From: Gammaproteobacteria bacterium
Lineage (GTDB): Bacteria > Pseudomonadota > Gammaproteobacteria > Pseudomonadales > Porticoccaceae
DNA: 64,000 nucleotides
Reading direction: 5' to 3'
NCBI GenBank assembly: GCA_016708925.1
Contig: JADJET010000022.1
Coordinates: 1-64,000, forward strand
Every line of letters starts with the position of its first letter. Positions within the stretch are counted from its first letter, which is position 1. Of the stretch, positions 38,310 to 48,277 are shown one piece after another. Made by a program: the position numbers and the translations under genes. The notes under the pieces were generated by a model. It made no database searches. It saw nothing but the letters and a program-made list of their open reading frames with translations, and was not told the origin of the DNA.

Positions 38310-40262
38310 TCAGAATTGGTAGCCGACGCGCATCCCCACTTCGTCGGTCCACTCGATCGGCGCGAAAACGCTCTCCGTGTTCTTGGCGTACATCCAGGTA
38401 GCGTAAGTCTCCACCGTCCAGGCGGCAGAGGGCTTGTAACGCACCGCCGGCTGGATCAGATAACCGCCGAAGATGTCGTAGAGCACCGAAAAATCATACC
38501 GCCATTTCAGATCCGGGGTCGGCTGCTGGAACGCAAACGAAAACCCGTCCCAACCGTCGCCCAACCAGCCCTTCGGCTTCCCGGTGGCCCGCTTCGTCAC
38601 GGTACCACCAATGGTGCTCAGAGGCCGCCCCACGAAATCGCTTGCCGTCTTGTGCATCCACTGCAACGAGAAGAACGTCGCCGGGTAGTTTTGCGAAAAG
38701 CGGTGGTATTTCTCGAATGCCAGCGCCGTGATCCACTCATTCTGCGTCAACGGGTCCCGCGCCACATTGTTGGTCCACTTGCGATCCGGCGTGTAGGTCG
38801 CTTCAAAACGCACCACCAACTGATCCAGCAACGTATCCGGCTCGGCATAGAAGATGTAGTTGCCGCCAGCCCCAAACACATTCTCCGCCGGATAGCTGGA
38901 AATAATGTCCGCATCCAGATCGCCCAGAATCGAGAAGAACATATCGAAAACCGGCAACGCCTCCTGCACATTGGTCGCCCAGATGCCATTGGCAATATCG
39001 GCGTTGGGCAACATGCCTTGCCCGCTCGGGTCCAGCATGGCACTCACCCCGGCAATATTGGTCAGGAATCCCCCGATAAACGGAAAGTCCCGGCCCAGCA
39101 CATTGAGGGCTTCCACCCCGTCCAGTCCGCCCAGTGCTGCGCCGCCCATCCAGTCCGCGGAACCGTAGGTACCACCGCCCTCAGGTACCGGACTGCCAGG
39201 CAGCCCCGAAGCTCTGAACACCTGCTCCGAAAACACCTGACCGTTGATCATGCCAAACGCCGGGTCGAGCGCCGTTTGCCCGCCCGCACCCCAGCGATAG
39301 ACCGGATCCGGGTTGTGGCGGCTCACCATGAAAAATTGCAGACCCAACTGGTCGAATTGCCCGTTGAAGCGGATCCCGCCGTTGACGAAGTCTTCGTAAT
39401 CGTCGAAACCGATGTCGTCCCGAATTTGGTAGGGCGAGTTGATGAAGGCGTAAGGCGAGCCCGACCGCGGGTGAATCGTCGGCTGGAACATCTGCAGGAA
39501 CGTTTCCACTTCCCATTGCTGGGTCAGGTTGTAGCTCATCCGGATCGCCGGCGATGGTGTGCGCTCGTCCGCGTATTCTTCGGAGGCATAGTCCAGAAAG
39601 GAGTGCCGACGCAGATCCAGGCCGTTGGCCACGTCCGCCACCCGGAAGAACAGCGCCTCGCCCCAGGCGATCTGCTGGTTGCCCACCCGCACCCACAGCG
39701 GTCCATTGTTGTAATCGAGATAGGCTGCGGGCAGATCGATCATGTAGTTGCGGTCGCAGACTTCCAGCCGGTTGCCGCAATCGCCGTTCAACCCGGTCAT
39801 GTTGGTTTTGAAATTGTTCGGCTTGCCGTACTCGTCGATGATGTCGGCGGTGTAGTAGCCCCGCACCTTGACGAACCCGGTCCAGTTCTCGTTGAACTTC
39901 AGGTTGAAATCGACTTCGGCGCGCGTCGCCATCAGATTCCAGCGCTCGTCGTTGTTGAAATCCTCCTTCTGGAATTGCGCCGGCGGCAGTACCCAGCTCG
40001 CCGGGTTGGTGACGTCCTGCCCCGTGAACGCCGCGTAGGTGGCCTCGGAAACCGGGTTGCCACGCACGGTGTTGGTCTGCGGGCCCTTGGCGTATGCACT
40101 GCCCCGCAGAGACGGATTGGGCTCCTGGCCAATCCGATAGGCCGCCTCTTCACGAATGAACCCCGAGATCGCTACATCCACCGCCATCGTCTGCGCAGTC
40201 CACAACATGGCTGCGGGTACAGCGCTCGCAACGGCAACTTTTAAAAGTCTGCGTTTATTCAT
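38310..40262 (-). CDS. DUF1302 outer-membrane barrel protein, copy 1
   Basis: 650 residues. Signal peptide about 1-28 (KVAVASAVPAAMLWTAQTMA). The mature part starts VDVAISGFIREEAAYRIGQE and contains many short aromatic amphipathic strands. It ends GMRVGYQF with a C-terminal Phe, the usual outer-membrane barrel insertion signal. DUF1302 proteins are found beside hydrocarbon, terpene and steroid degradation genes and are thought to act as channels for hydrophobic substrates. Nearly identical to the copy at 42317-44268, apart from a small divergent patch around residues 345-360 and the signal peptide. Own terminator downstream; probably co-transcribed with DUF1329 copy 2. Confidence 0.85.
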   Translation of the reverse strand: MNKRRLLKVAVASAVPAAMLWTAQTMAVDVAISGFIREEAAYRIGQEPNPSLRGSAYAKGPQTNTVRGNPVSEATYAAFTGQDVTNPASWVLPPAQFQKEDFNNDERWNLMATRAEVDFNLKFNENWTGFVKVRGYYTADIIDEYGKPNNFKTNMTGLNGDCGNRLEVCDRNYMIDLPAAYLDYNNGPLWVRVGNQQIAWGEALFFRVADVANGLDLRRHSFLDYASEEYADERTPSPAIRMSYNLTQQWEVETFLQMFQPTIHPRSGSPYAFINSPYQIRDDIGFDDYEDFVNGGIRFNGQFDQLGLQFFMVSRHNPDPVYRWGAGGQTALDPAFGMINGQVFSEQVFRASGLPGSPVPEGGGTYGSADWMGGAALGGLDGVEALNVLGRDFPFIGGFLTNIAGVSAMLDPSGQGMLPNADIANGIWATNVQEALPVFDMFFSILGDLDADIISSYPAENVFGAGGNYIFYAEPDTLLDQLVVRFEATYTPDRKWTNNVARDPLTQNEWITALAFEKYHRFSQNYPATFFSLQWMHKTASDFVGRPLSTIGGTVTKRATGKPKGWLGDGWDGFSFAFQQPTPDLKWRYDFSVLYDIFGGYLIQPAVRYKPSAAWTVETYATWMYAKNTESVFAPIEWTDEVGMRVGYQF

Positions 40263-40436
40263 GTGCTTCCCCTCTTGCTTATTATTGAATACGCCCTGTT
40301 ATCGCTTACAAACCACCGGCAATCGTCACCGACACCAAACCTCGCGCCAGCCTGTACTCTCTGTCCGTTCGCTGGATTCCAATCAACCACGCGGATTGCC
40401 CGATCGTACCGGGCAACCCGACCGCGCTTGTAAACC

Positions 40437-41822
40437 CTAGGTTCCCAGCCGCCGGATAGCCTGAAGGGTCAGGTACTTGTCGTAGGCGTCTGGCGGGCCG
40501 TTGTATTCGGCCTTCATGCCATTGCTCAACTGCTCCGCCAGATACAGGCGACTCATCCGCCCCGACTGCACGTCGTAGCTGTGCACGTGCATCGGACCCC
40601 AGTCAGGACGACCCTTGCTGTCCAAGTTCGCCTTGTCGCCTTTGGCCTGTTGCGACCAACCCGCTTCAAAGGATTTCCACAACTCGCCCTTGCGGTCGAA
40701 GGTGTTGTAGGCCACATATACCATGTTCCGTACATCCAGCCACACCCGCTTCTTGCCTACCGGCGCCCGCGGAAAACCCGTCGGCTCCGCTTCGATCACC
40801 AGCACTTCCGGCAAAAGCTCCATGCTGGTGTCCCAGAAGGTGTTGCCTTTCGGGCCACCGTGAACCGGCGGCTCCCAGTTCGGCTTGTCGCCCCACCAGG
40901 CATCGGATTGCGTTCCCAGCATGGGCTGACGGCCCACAATCTTGTGGTTGCCCCAGGTCAGCATGGGATCGCCCGCCGCCCAGAAGTCCGACAAAAACAC
41001 CGTGATTCCCGGTACCAGTGGCTCAAAGCGCTGGTTGCTCGGGAATCGCCGCACCCGCTTGAACGCCGGCAGGTAACCAAACAGATCCGGAAATTCCCGC
41101 TGATCGTATTTCCAGATATTCAGAAACGAGGTGCCCTTGACGTCATTGGGCGTCACGAACCACACCGAGCTGTATTTCAGCTTGTCTTCATGGCCCTGCA
41201 GATAGGCACCATCGGGGCTGGAAACCAGACCCACCGCATTCTTTTCGCAGACGGCGAGCTCATACGCATACTCCACTTCCCCCTGGGCCGACAGATCCCA
41301 GTCCCGGGCTGCGTAGAGGAACTGATCGTGGTGGCTACCAGTGAGCGTCAGGTTGGCCAGGGCTTCCAGGCCGCTCTGCGGATTCAGGAAAGGCAGACCA
41401 CCGATCCACGCTTTCCCCGTGTCCTTCACCGCCACGTTGCCATTGGCATCCAGTACCGCCTGGCCCTGGTTCTTCAGGGTGGCCTCGAGAAAATCATGCG
41501 GGTGCAGCTTGGTCACGTCCTTCGTTTGCGGCACCACCTTGATACGCCGCCCCATCTGCGTCACTTGCAGGTACGCCACCGGGTCCAGCAGGTCTTTCAC
41601 GTGTTCGACGTTGTCCGCCGTGATGACATCACCTTCCTTCACCTTGCCTTTGGTATACGCCTCCAGCGATTGCAGCTCCTCCGGATACGCCTTGCCAATC
41701 TCCCCCGTGTTGCCGATCAGCGGCCACAGCGACGTCAAGACACCCGCCCCCATCAACCCTTTCGTCGTCTTCTCCAGAAAAAATCGGCGGCTGTAATCAA
41801 AATCGTATTTTTTTATGTGCAT
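40437..41822 (-). CDS. DUF1329 family protein, copy 2
   Basis: 461 residues from MHIKKYDFDYSRRFFLEKTT at 41822. SRRFFLEK with GLMGAGVLTSLWPLIG after it fits a twin-arginine signal. DUF1329 proteins are periplasmic or outer-membrane associated partners of DUF1302. Almost identical to copies 3 and 4 (44332-45716, 46838-48223), differing in patches such as QSDAWWGDKPNW (shared with copy 4, but QSDAWHGDKPNW in copy 3). This copy reads through without frameshift. Followed 174 bp later by DUF1302 copy 1. Confidence 0.85.
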   Translation of the reverse strand: MHIKKYDFDYSRRFFLEKTTKGLMGAGVLTSLWPLIGNTGEIGKAYPEELQSLEAYTKGKVKEGDVITADNVEHVKDLLDPVAYLQVTQMGRRIKVVPQTKDVTKLHPHDFLEATLKNQGQAVLDANGNVAVKDTGKAWIGGLPFLNPQSGLEALANLTLTGSHHDQFLYAARDWDLSAQGEVEYAYELAVCEKNAVGLVSSPDGAYLQGHEDKLKYSSVWFVTPNDVKGTSFLNIWKYDQREFPDLFGYLPAFKRVRRFPSNQRFEPLVPGITVFLSDFWAAGDPMLTWGNHKIVGRQPMLGTQSDAWWGDKPNWEPPVHGGPKGNTFWDTSMELLPEVLVIEAEPTGFPRAPVGKKRVWLDVRNMVYVAYNTFDRKGELWKSFEAGWSQQAKGDKANLDSKGRPDWGPMHVHSYDVQSGRMSRLYLAEQLSNGMKAEYNGPPDAYDKYLTLQAIRRLGT

Positions 41823-42147
41823 GAATGCTCTCCGGCTACATGGGACACCAGCAAAATCTCGCTGCGCGGTGCTGCCCTTTGTATTAAATAACGATTGCTT
41901 ATGCAAGACATGTCTATGTTGAATGCATTGCCGCCGGAGACCGGCCACGACCGATTGGTCACGATTTTTTGTCGGATAACTCAACGGGGGATTACAGAAG
42001 CAGGAATCCGCGGTGAAAATCGCCCCGGCTGCGTGGTGACCCGTACGCAAGCGAGAAAGCGGCACCCACCGGCGGGAAATTTTCAGGGGTCTGGGCTCAA
42101 GAGACGGGCTTGCGTTTTAACTTTGCAATGCAGGATTCAGAAACAGA

Positions 42148-42185
42148 AAAAGCAGAAAAAAGGGCCGGCATCGGAACGCCGGCCC
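42148..42185 (-). terminator. Rho-independent terminator after DUF1302 copy 2
   Basis: Stem GGGCCGGC (42162-42169) and GCCGGCCC (42178-42185) with an 8-base loop. On the minus strand it is followed by TTTTTTCTGCTTTTT. It ends the upstream DUF1329-DUF1302 unit. Confidence 0.8.
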
Positions 42186-42232
42186 CATGGGATCGAGAAA
42201 CGAACTAGTAGTGCGACATATAAACAAGGGAA

Positions 42233-42279
42233 CGTCATGCCCGCAAAGGCGGGCATCCAGTTTTTGCGCGGAAATGACG
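42233..42279. repeat. REP-like inverted repeat
   Basis: Terminal CGTCA (42233) and TGACG (42275) flank a hairpin TGCCCGC-AAAG-GCGGGCA followed by TCCAG. This matches the general form of short palindromic repeats (GTCATxCCCGCxxxGCGGGxATCCAG) scattered between genes in many proteobacteria. Only one copy was noticed in the window. Confidence 0.55.
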
Positions 42280-42316
42280 ATAGCCAGTAATGTGTCGAAA
42301 CTTACGTGCCGTGGTA

Positions 42317-44268
42317 CTAGAACTGGTAGCCGACCCGCATCCCCACTTCGTCGGTCCACTCGAGCGCAGAAAAAACGCTCTCCGTGTTCTTGGCGTACAT
42401 CCAGGTAGCGTAAGTCTCCACCGTCCAGGCGGCAGAGGGCTTGTAACGCACCGCCGGCTGGATCAGATAACCGCCGAAGATGTCGTAGAGCACCGAAAAA
42501 TCATACCGCCATTTCAGATCCGGGGTCGGCTGCTGGAACGCAAAGGAAAAAGCGTCCCAACCATCGCCCAACCAGCCCTTTGGCTTCCCGTGGCCCGCCT
42601 TGTCCACAGCGCCACCGATGAAATCAAGCGGACGTCCCACGAAGTCGCTCGCGGTCTTGTGCATCCACTGCAGCGAGAAGAACGTCGCCGGGTAATTCTG
42701 CGAAAAGCGGTGGTATTTCTCGAACGCCAGCGCCGTGATCCACTCGTCGTGCGTCAAGGGTTCCCGCGCCATATTGTTGGTCCACTTGCGATCCGGCGTG
42801 TAGGTCGCTTCAAAACGCACCACCAACTGATCCAGCAACGTATCCGGCTCGGCATAGAAGATGTAGTTACCGCCAGCCCCGAACACGTTCTCCGATGGGT
42901 AGCTGGAAATAATGTCCGCATCCAGATCCCCCAGAATCGAGAAGAACATGTCAAAGACCGGTGCCGCTTCTTGCACATTGGTCGCCCAGATGCCATTGGC
43001 AATATCGGCGTTGGGCAACATGCCTTGCCCGCTCGGGTCCAGCATGGCGCTCGCCCCGGCAATTCCGGTCAGAAAATTCCCGATAAACGGAAAGTCCCGA
43101 CCCAGCACATTGAGCGCTTCCACGCCGTCCAGTCCGCCCAGCGCCGCGCCGCCCATCCAGTCCGCGGAACCGTAGGTACCACCGCCCTCAGGCACCGGAC
43201 TGCCCGGCAGACCCGAAGCTCTGAACACCTGCTCCGAGAATTTCTGCTGGCCAGGCGCCACGGGAAACGCCGGATCGAGCGCCGTTTGTCCACCCGCACC
43301 CCAGCGGTAGACCGGATCGGGGTTGTGGCGGCTCACTATGAAGAATTGCAGACCCAACTGGTCGAATTGCCCGTTGAAGCGGATCCCGCCGTTGACGAAG
43401 TCTTCGTAATCGTCGAAACCGATGTCGTCCCGAATTTGGTAGGGCGAGTTGATGAAGGCGTAAGGCGAGCCCGACCGCGGGTGAATCGTCGGCTGGAACA
43501 TCTGCAGGAACGTTTCCACTTCCCATTGCTGGGTCAGGTTGTAGCTCATCCGGATCGCCGGCGATGGTGTGCGCTCGTCCGCGTATTCTTCGGAGGCATA
43601 GTCCAGAAAGGAGTGCCGACGCAGATCGAGCCGTTGGCCACGTCCGCCACCCGGAAGAACAGCGCCTCGCCCCAGGCGATCTGCTGGTTGCCCACCCGCA
43701 CCCACAGCGGTCCATTGTTGTAATCGAGATAGGCTGCGGGCAGATCGATCATGTAGTTGCGGTCGCAGACTTCCAGCCGGTTGCCGCAATCGCCGTTCAA
43801 CCCGGTCATGTTGGTTTTGAAATTGTTCGGCTTGCCGTACTCGTCGATGATGTCGGCGGTGTAGTAGCCCCGCACCTTGACGAACCCGGTCCAGTTCTCG
43901 TTGAACTTCAGGTTGAAATCGACTTCGGCGCGCGTCGCCATCAGATTCCAGCGCTCGTCGTTGTTGAAATTCTCCTTCTGGAATTGCGCCGGCGGTAATG
44001 CCCAGCTCGCCGGGTTGGTGACATCCTGCCCGGTAAGCGCCGCGTAAGTGGCTTCAGCAACCGGATTGCCACGCACGGTGTTGGTCTGCGGGCCCTTGGC
44101 GTATGCACTGCCCCGCAGCAAGGGATTGGGCTCCTGCCCGATCCGGTAGGCCGCCTCCTGACGGATAAAGCCCGAGATCGCTACATCCACCGCCTGCGCC
44201 ATCCCGCCACAGGCGAGGCCACAGATTACCACGCTCGCCTTTACCACTTGCTTGTTGATGGTTTTCAT
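42317..44268 (-). CDS. DUF1302 outer-membrane barrel protein, copy 2, one apparent frameshift
   Basis: Starts MKTINKQVVKASVVICGLAC at 44268, with a signal peptide different from copy 1, but from VDVAISGFIR onwards almost identical to it. Near 43627 the two copies differ by one missing base (GATCGAGCCG here, GATCCAGGCCG in copy 1), which breaks the frame after RVADVANG. Restoring it gives 650 residues, exactly the length of copy 1. Ends in the same GMRVGYQF. Either a recent knock-out or a sequence error in a repeated region where reads are hard to place. Lies 63 bp after DUF1329 copy 3. Confidence 0.82.
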
Positions 44269-44331
44269 ACTACCCCCTGCTTAATACATCTATGCTTACT
44301 ACCAGTTTTTAGTACGCCCAAAACGCCGGGG

Positions 44332-45716
44332 TCAGGTCCCCAGTCGCCGGATGGCCTGAAGGGTCAGGTACTTGTCGTAGGCGTCTGGCGGGCCGTTGTA
44401 TTCGGCCTTCATGCCATTGCTCAACTGCCCCGCCAGATACAGGCGACTCATCCGCCCCGACTGCACGTCGTAGCTGTGCACGTGCATCGGACCCCAGTCA
44501 GGACGACCCTTGCTGTCCAAGTTCGCCTTGTCGCCTTTGGCCTGTTGCGACCAACCCGCTTCAAAGGATTTCCACAACTCGCCCTTGCGGTCGAAGGTGT
44601 TGTAGGCCACATATACCATGTTCCGTACATCCAGCCACACCCGCTTCTTGCCTACCGGCGCCCGCGGAAAACCCGTCGGCTCCGCTTCGATCACCAGCAC
44701 TTCCGGCAAAAGCTCCATGCTGGTGTCCCAGAAGGTGTTGCCTTTCGGGCCACCGTGAACCGGCGGCTCCCAGTTCGGCTTGTCGCCATGCCAGGCATCG
44801 GACTGACAGCCCAACATCGGCTGACGGCCCACAATCTTGTGGTTGCCCCAGGTCAGCATGGGATCGCCCGCCGCCCAGAAGTCCGACAAAAACACCGTGA
44901 TTCCCGGTACCAGTGGCTCAAAGCGCTGATTGCTCGGGAATCGCCGCACCCGCTTGAACGCCGGCAGGTAACCAAACAGATCCGGAAATTCCCGCTGATC
45001 GTATTTCCAGATATTCAGAAACGAGGTGCCCTTGACGTCATTGGGCGTCACGAACCACACCGAACTGTATTTCAGCTTGTCTTCGTGGCCCGGCATATAG
45101 GGACCATCGGGGCTGGAAACCAGACCCACCGCATTCTTTTCACAGACGGCGAGCTCATACGCATACTCCACTTCCCCTGGGCCGACAGATCCCAGTCCCG
45201 GGCTGCGTAGAGGAACTGATCGTGGTGGCTACCAGTGAGCGTCAGGTTGGCCAGGGCTTCCAGGCCGCTCTGCGGATTCAGGAAAGGCAGACCACCGATC
45301 CACGCTTTCCCCGTGTCCTTCACCGCCACGTTGCCATTGGCATCCAGTACCGCCTGGCCCTGGTTCTTCAGGGTGGCCTCGAGAAAATCATGCGGGTGCA
45401 GCTTGGTCACGTCCTTCGTTTGCGGCACCACCTTGATACGCCGCCCCATCTGCGTCACTTGCAGGTACGCCACCGGGTCCAGCAGGTCTTTCACGTGTTC
45501 GACGTTGTCCGCCGTGATGACATCACCTTCCTTCACCTTGCCCTTGGTATACGCCTCCAGCGATTGCAGCTCCTCCGGATACGCCTTGCCAATCTCCCCC
45601 GTGTTGCCGATCAGAGGCCACAGCGACGTCAAGACACCCGCCCCCATCAGACCTTTCGTCGTCTTCTCCAGAAAAAATCGGCGGCTGTAATCAAAATCGT
45701 ATTTCTTGATGTGCAT
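44332..45716 (-). CDS. DUF1329 family protein, copy 3, one apparent frameshift
   Basis: Starts MHIKKYDFDYSRRFFLEKTT at 45716. Identical over long tracts to copy 2. Near 45175 a run of C is one base shorter than in copies 2 and 4 (four against five before TGGGCC), which breaks the frame after DLSAQG. Restoring it gives 461 residues, the same as copy 2. A homopolymer slip is the simplest cause. Twin-arginine-like leader as in the other copies. Confidence 0.82.
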
Positions 45717-45869
45717 GCTTACCCCCTGCTGGTTTAATAGACTGTTACTTCACCTGTACTTCAAAACCAACCACTTGGACGCCGAAACGAACAAATTTTA
45801 GCGCGCAGCAACCCCCCTGACGCTGGTAGTGGCCTCAGCGCCAGGAAGGATGCAGAAAATATTTTTGAA

Positions 45870-46835
45870 TTATTTGATCTGAACAACTCGCCCAGAGTGA
45901 CCGACCAGGAACACGTTGCCATCGTCGGAAAGACCCAACGCTTGATACCACCGTGAAGTGATATCACCGGCATCTATCGCGGTCCAGTTTTTCCCGCCGT
46001 CCAAACTCTGCAACAGCGTACGGATACCGGTGATATGAACGGTTCCTTCCCGATCCGTCAAAACATCCAGCAGATTGGCATTGGTGTCGACAGAAACCGC
46101 GTCCCAGGTGTTCCCGCCATCTGCTGTACGCAGAACTCTGCCCTCCTGACCGACTGCGTAGCCACTGCCGTCGTCGTTTAACTCTATCGCGAAGATCGAC
46201 GAATCGCCCTTATGCGTAATTTCCCAGGTATCGCCCCCGTCGGATGAACGCATAAGCAGTTCAAACTCACCAGCGATAGTCACAACCCCCGCTTCGGAAA
46301 CCTCGACGTCATAGATGTGCGGCTCGAGGATATCACCGAGCAGTTCGTCCCAGTCAAAAGCAATGGGTTCCCAGGATTTACCGCCGTCAGCTGACCTCAG
46401 CACCGCGCCAAATCCACCGACCGCAAAGGCGAGTCCGGCGTTATTCACACTAACACTCAGCAGCCGCGCATCGGTTCCCGATGTTGCTACCTGCCATTTG
46501 CCATCCCGGCTAATCAGAACAGTGCCGCTTTGACCAACGGCGATGGGCCAGCTCGCGTTACAATCAACGCTCAGTAGCGCAGACTGCGTGACGGGGGTCC
46601 CGGGACGCCAATCTTTCCCGCCGTCATCGGTTGCGAACATGGTGCCCGCAACGCCTACCGCAATGCCCGCATTCTGATTGAAGCAGATGTCGTAAAGGGC
46701 ATCGTGCGCAATCCCCTTGTACCGAACGTCGAATTCCGCTTCACCGACAGCAAATGCCTCGCCTATTGATCCGGCCGCCACAAGCAAACCGGCCGCGATC
46801 GTCACAAACCTACCCGCCTTCACCAACTTCATCAT
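45870..46835 (-). CDS. YCF48/BNR-repeat beta-propeller protein
   Basis: 321 residues. Signal peptide about 1-29 (ITIAAGLLVAAGSIGEAFA-like). Repeated units of the form AVGxxGxxxxSxDGGxxW: TMFATDDGGKDWRPG, AVLRSADGGKSWEPI, LLMRSSDGGDTWEITH, RVLRTADGGNTWDAV, LLQSLDGGKNWTAI. These are YCF48 (HCF136-like) propeller blades. In DUF1302/DUF1329/MMPL sets a YCF48 protein is a regular member, probably a periplasmic assembly or adapter protein. Starts 2 bp after the DUF1329 copy 4 stop. Its base composition is visibly lower in GC than the core genes. An imperfect hairpin (45816-45845) follows. Confidence 0.85.
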   Translation of the reverse strand: MMKLVKAGRFVTIAAGLLVAAGSIGEAFAVGEAEFDVRYKGIAHDALYDICFNQNAGIAVGVAGTMFATDDGGKDWRPGTPVTQSALLSVDCNASWPIAVGQSGTVLISRDGKWQVATSGTDARLLSVSVNNAGLAFAVGGFGAVLRSADGGKSWEPIAFDWDELLGDILEPHIYDVEVSEAGVVTIAGEFELLMRSSDGGDTWEITHKGDSSIFAIELNDDGSGYAVGQEGRVLRTADGGNTWDAVSVDTNANLLDVLTDREGTVHITGIRTLLQSLDGGKNWTAIDAGDITSRWYQALGLSDDGNVFLVGHSGRVVQIK

Positions 46836-46837
46836 GG

Positions 46838-48223
46838 TCAGGTCCCCAATCGCCGAATGGCCTGTACGGTCAGGTATTTGTCATAGGCGTCTGGCGGGCC
46901 GTTGTATTCGGCCTTCATGCCATTGCTCAACTGCTCCGCCAGATACAGGCGACTCATCCGCCCCGACTGCGCGTCAAAACTATGCACATGGGTTGGACCC
47001 CAGTCCGGACGACCCTTGCTGTCCAGGTGCGCCTTGTCGCCTTTGGCCTGTTGCGACCAACCAACTTCAAAGGATTTCCACAACTCGCCCTTGCGATCGA
47101 AGGTGTTGTAGGCCACATATGCCATGTTCCGTACATCCAGCCCACCCGCTTCTTGCCTACCGGCGCCCGCGGAAAACCCGTCGGCTCCGCTTCGATCACC
47201 AGCACTTCCGGCAAAAGCTCCATGCTGGTGTCCCAGAAGGTGTTGCCTTTCGGGCCACCGTGAACCGGCGGCTCCCAGTTCGGCTTGTCGCCCCACCAGG
47301 CATCGGATTGCGTTCCCAGCATGGGCTGACGACCCACAATCTTGTGGTTGCCCCAGGTCAGCATCGGATCGCCCGCCGCCCAGAAGTCCGACAAAAACAC
47401 CGTGATTCCCGGCACCAGCGGCTCAAAGCGCTGATTGCTCGGGAATCGCCGCACCCGCTTGAACGCCGGCAGGTAACCAAACAGATCCGGAAATTCCCGC
47501 TGATCGTATTTCCAGATATTCAGAAACGAGGTGCCCTTGACGTCATTGGGCGTCACGAACCACACCGAACTGTATTTCAGCTTGTCTTCATGGCCCTGCC
47601 AGATAGGGGCCATCGGGGCTGGACACCTGACCCACCGTGTTCTTTTCGCAGACGGCGAGCTCATACGCATACTCCACTTCCCCCTGGGCCGACAGATCCC
47701 AGTCCCGGGCTGCGTAGAGGAACTGATCGTGGTGGCTACCAGTGAGCGTCAGGTTGGCCAGGGCTTCCAGGCCGCTCTGCGGATTCAGGAAAGGCAGACC
47801 ACCGATCCACGCTTTCCCCGTGTCCTTCACCACCACGTTGCCATTGGCATCCAGCACCGCCTGGCCCTGGTTCCTCAGGGTGGCCTCGAGAAAATCATGC
47901 GGGTGCAGCTTGGTCACGTCCTTCGTTTGCGGCACCACCTTGATACGCCGCCCCATCTGCGTCACTTGCAGGTACGCCACCGGGTCCAGCAGGTCTTTCA
48001 CGTGTTCGACGTTGTCCGCCGTGATGACATCACCTTCCTTCACCTTGCCTTTGGTATACGCCTCCAGCGATTGCAGCTCCTCCGGATATGCCTTGCCAAT
48101 CTCCCCCGTGTTGCCGATCAGAGGCCACAGCGACGTCAATACCCCCGCACCCATCAGCCCTTTCGTCGTCTTCTCCAGAAAAAATCGGCGGCTGTAATCA
48201 AAATCGTATTTCTTGATGTGCAT
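46838..48223 (-). CDS. DUF1329 family protein, copy 4, two apparent frameshifts
   Basis: Starts MHIKKYDFDYSRRFFLEKTT at 48223, first DUF1329 gene after the transporter. Near 47600 there is an extra base (CTGCCAGATAG against CTGCAGATAG in copy 2) and near 47145 a lost base (CCAGCCCACCC against CCAGCCACACCC). The two changes cancel in total length, which stays at 461 residues. Otherwise nearly identical to copies 2 and 3, with its own differences toward the C-terminus (HVHSFDAQSG against HVHSYDVQSG). Either two errors or a damaged copy. Confidence 0.8.
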
Positions 48224-48277
48224 GAATGCTTTCTCCCCTCAACTATTTCGCGATCATGGAAGTTATTTACCCGCCTG

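Larger units (their letters stand above)
41823..42316. other. Intergenic region between the two DUF1329/DUF1302 units
   Basis: 494 bp with no protein-like reading frame. From right to left on the minus strand it holds the tail of the upstream unit, a REP-like inverted repeat (42233-42279), a rho-independent terminator (about 42148-42185), and an AT-richer stretch near 41885-41910 (TTGCAT, then TAATAC about 15 bp on) that could be the promoter of DUF1329 copy 2. The two duplicated units are therefore probably separate transcripts. Confidence 0.5.
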
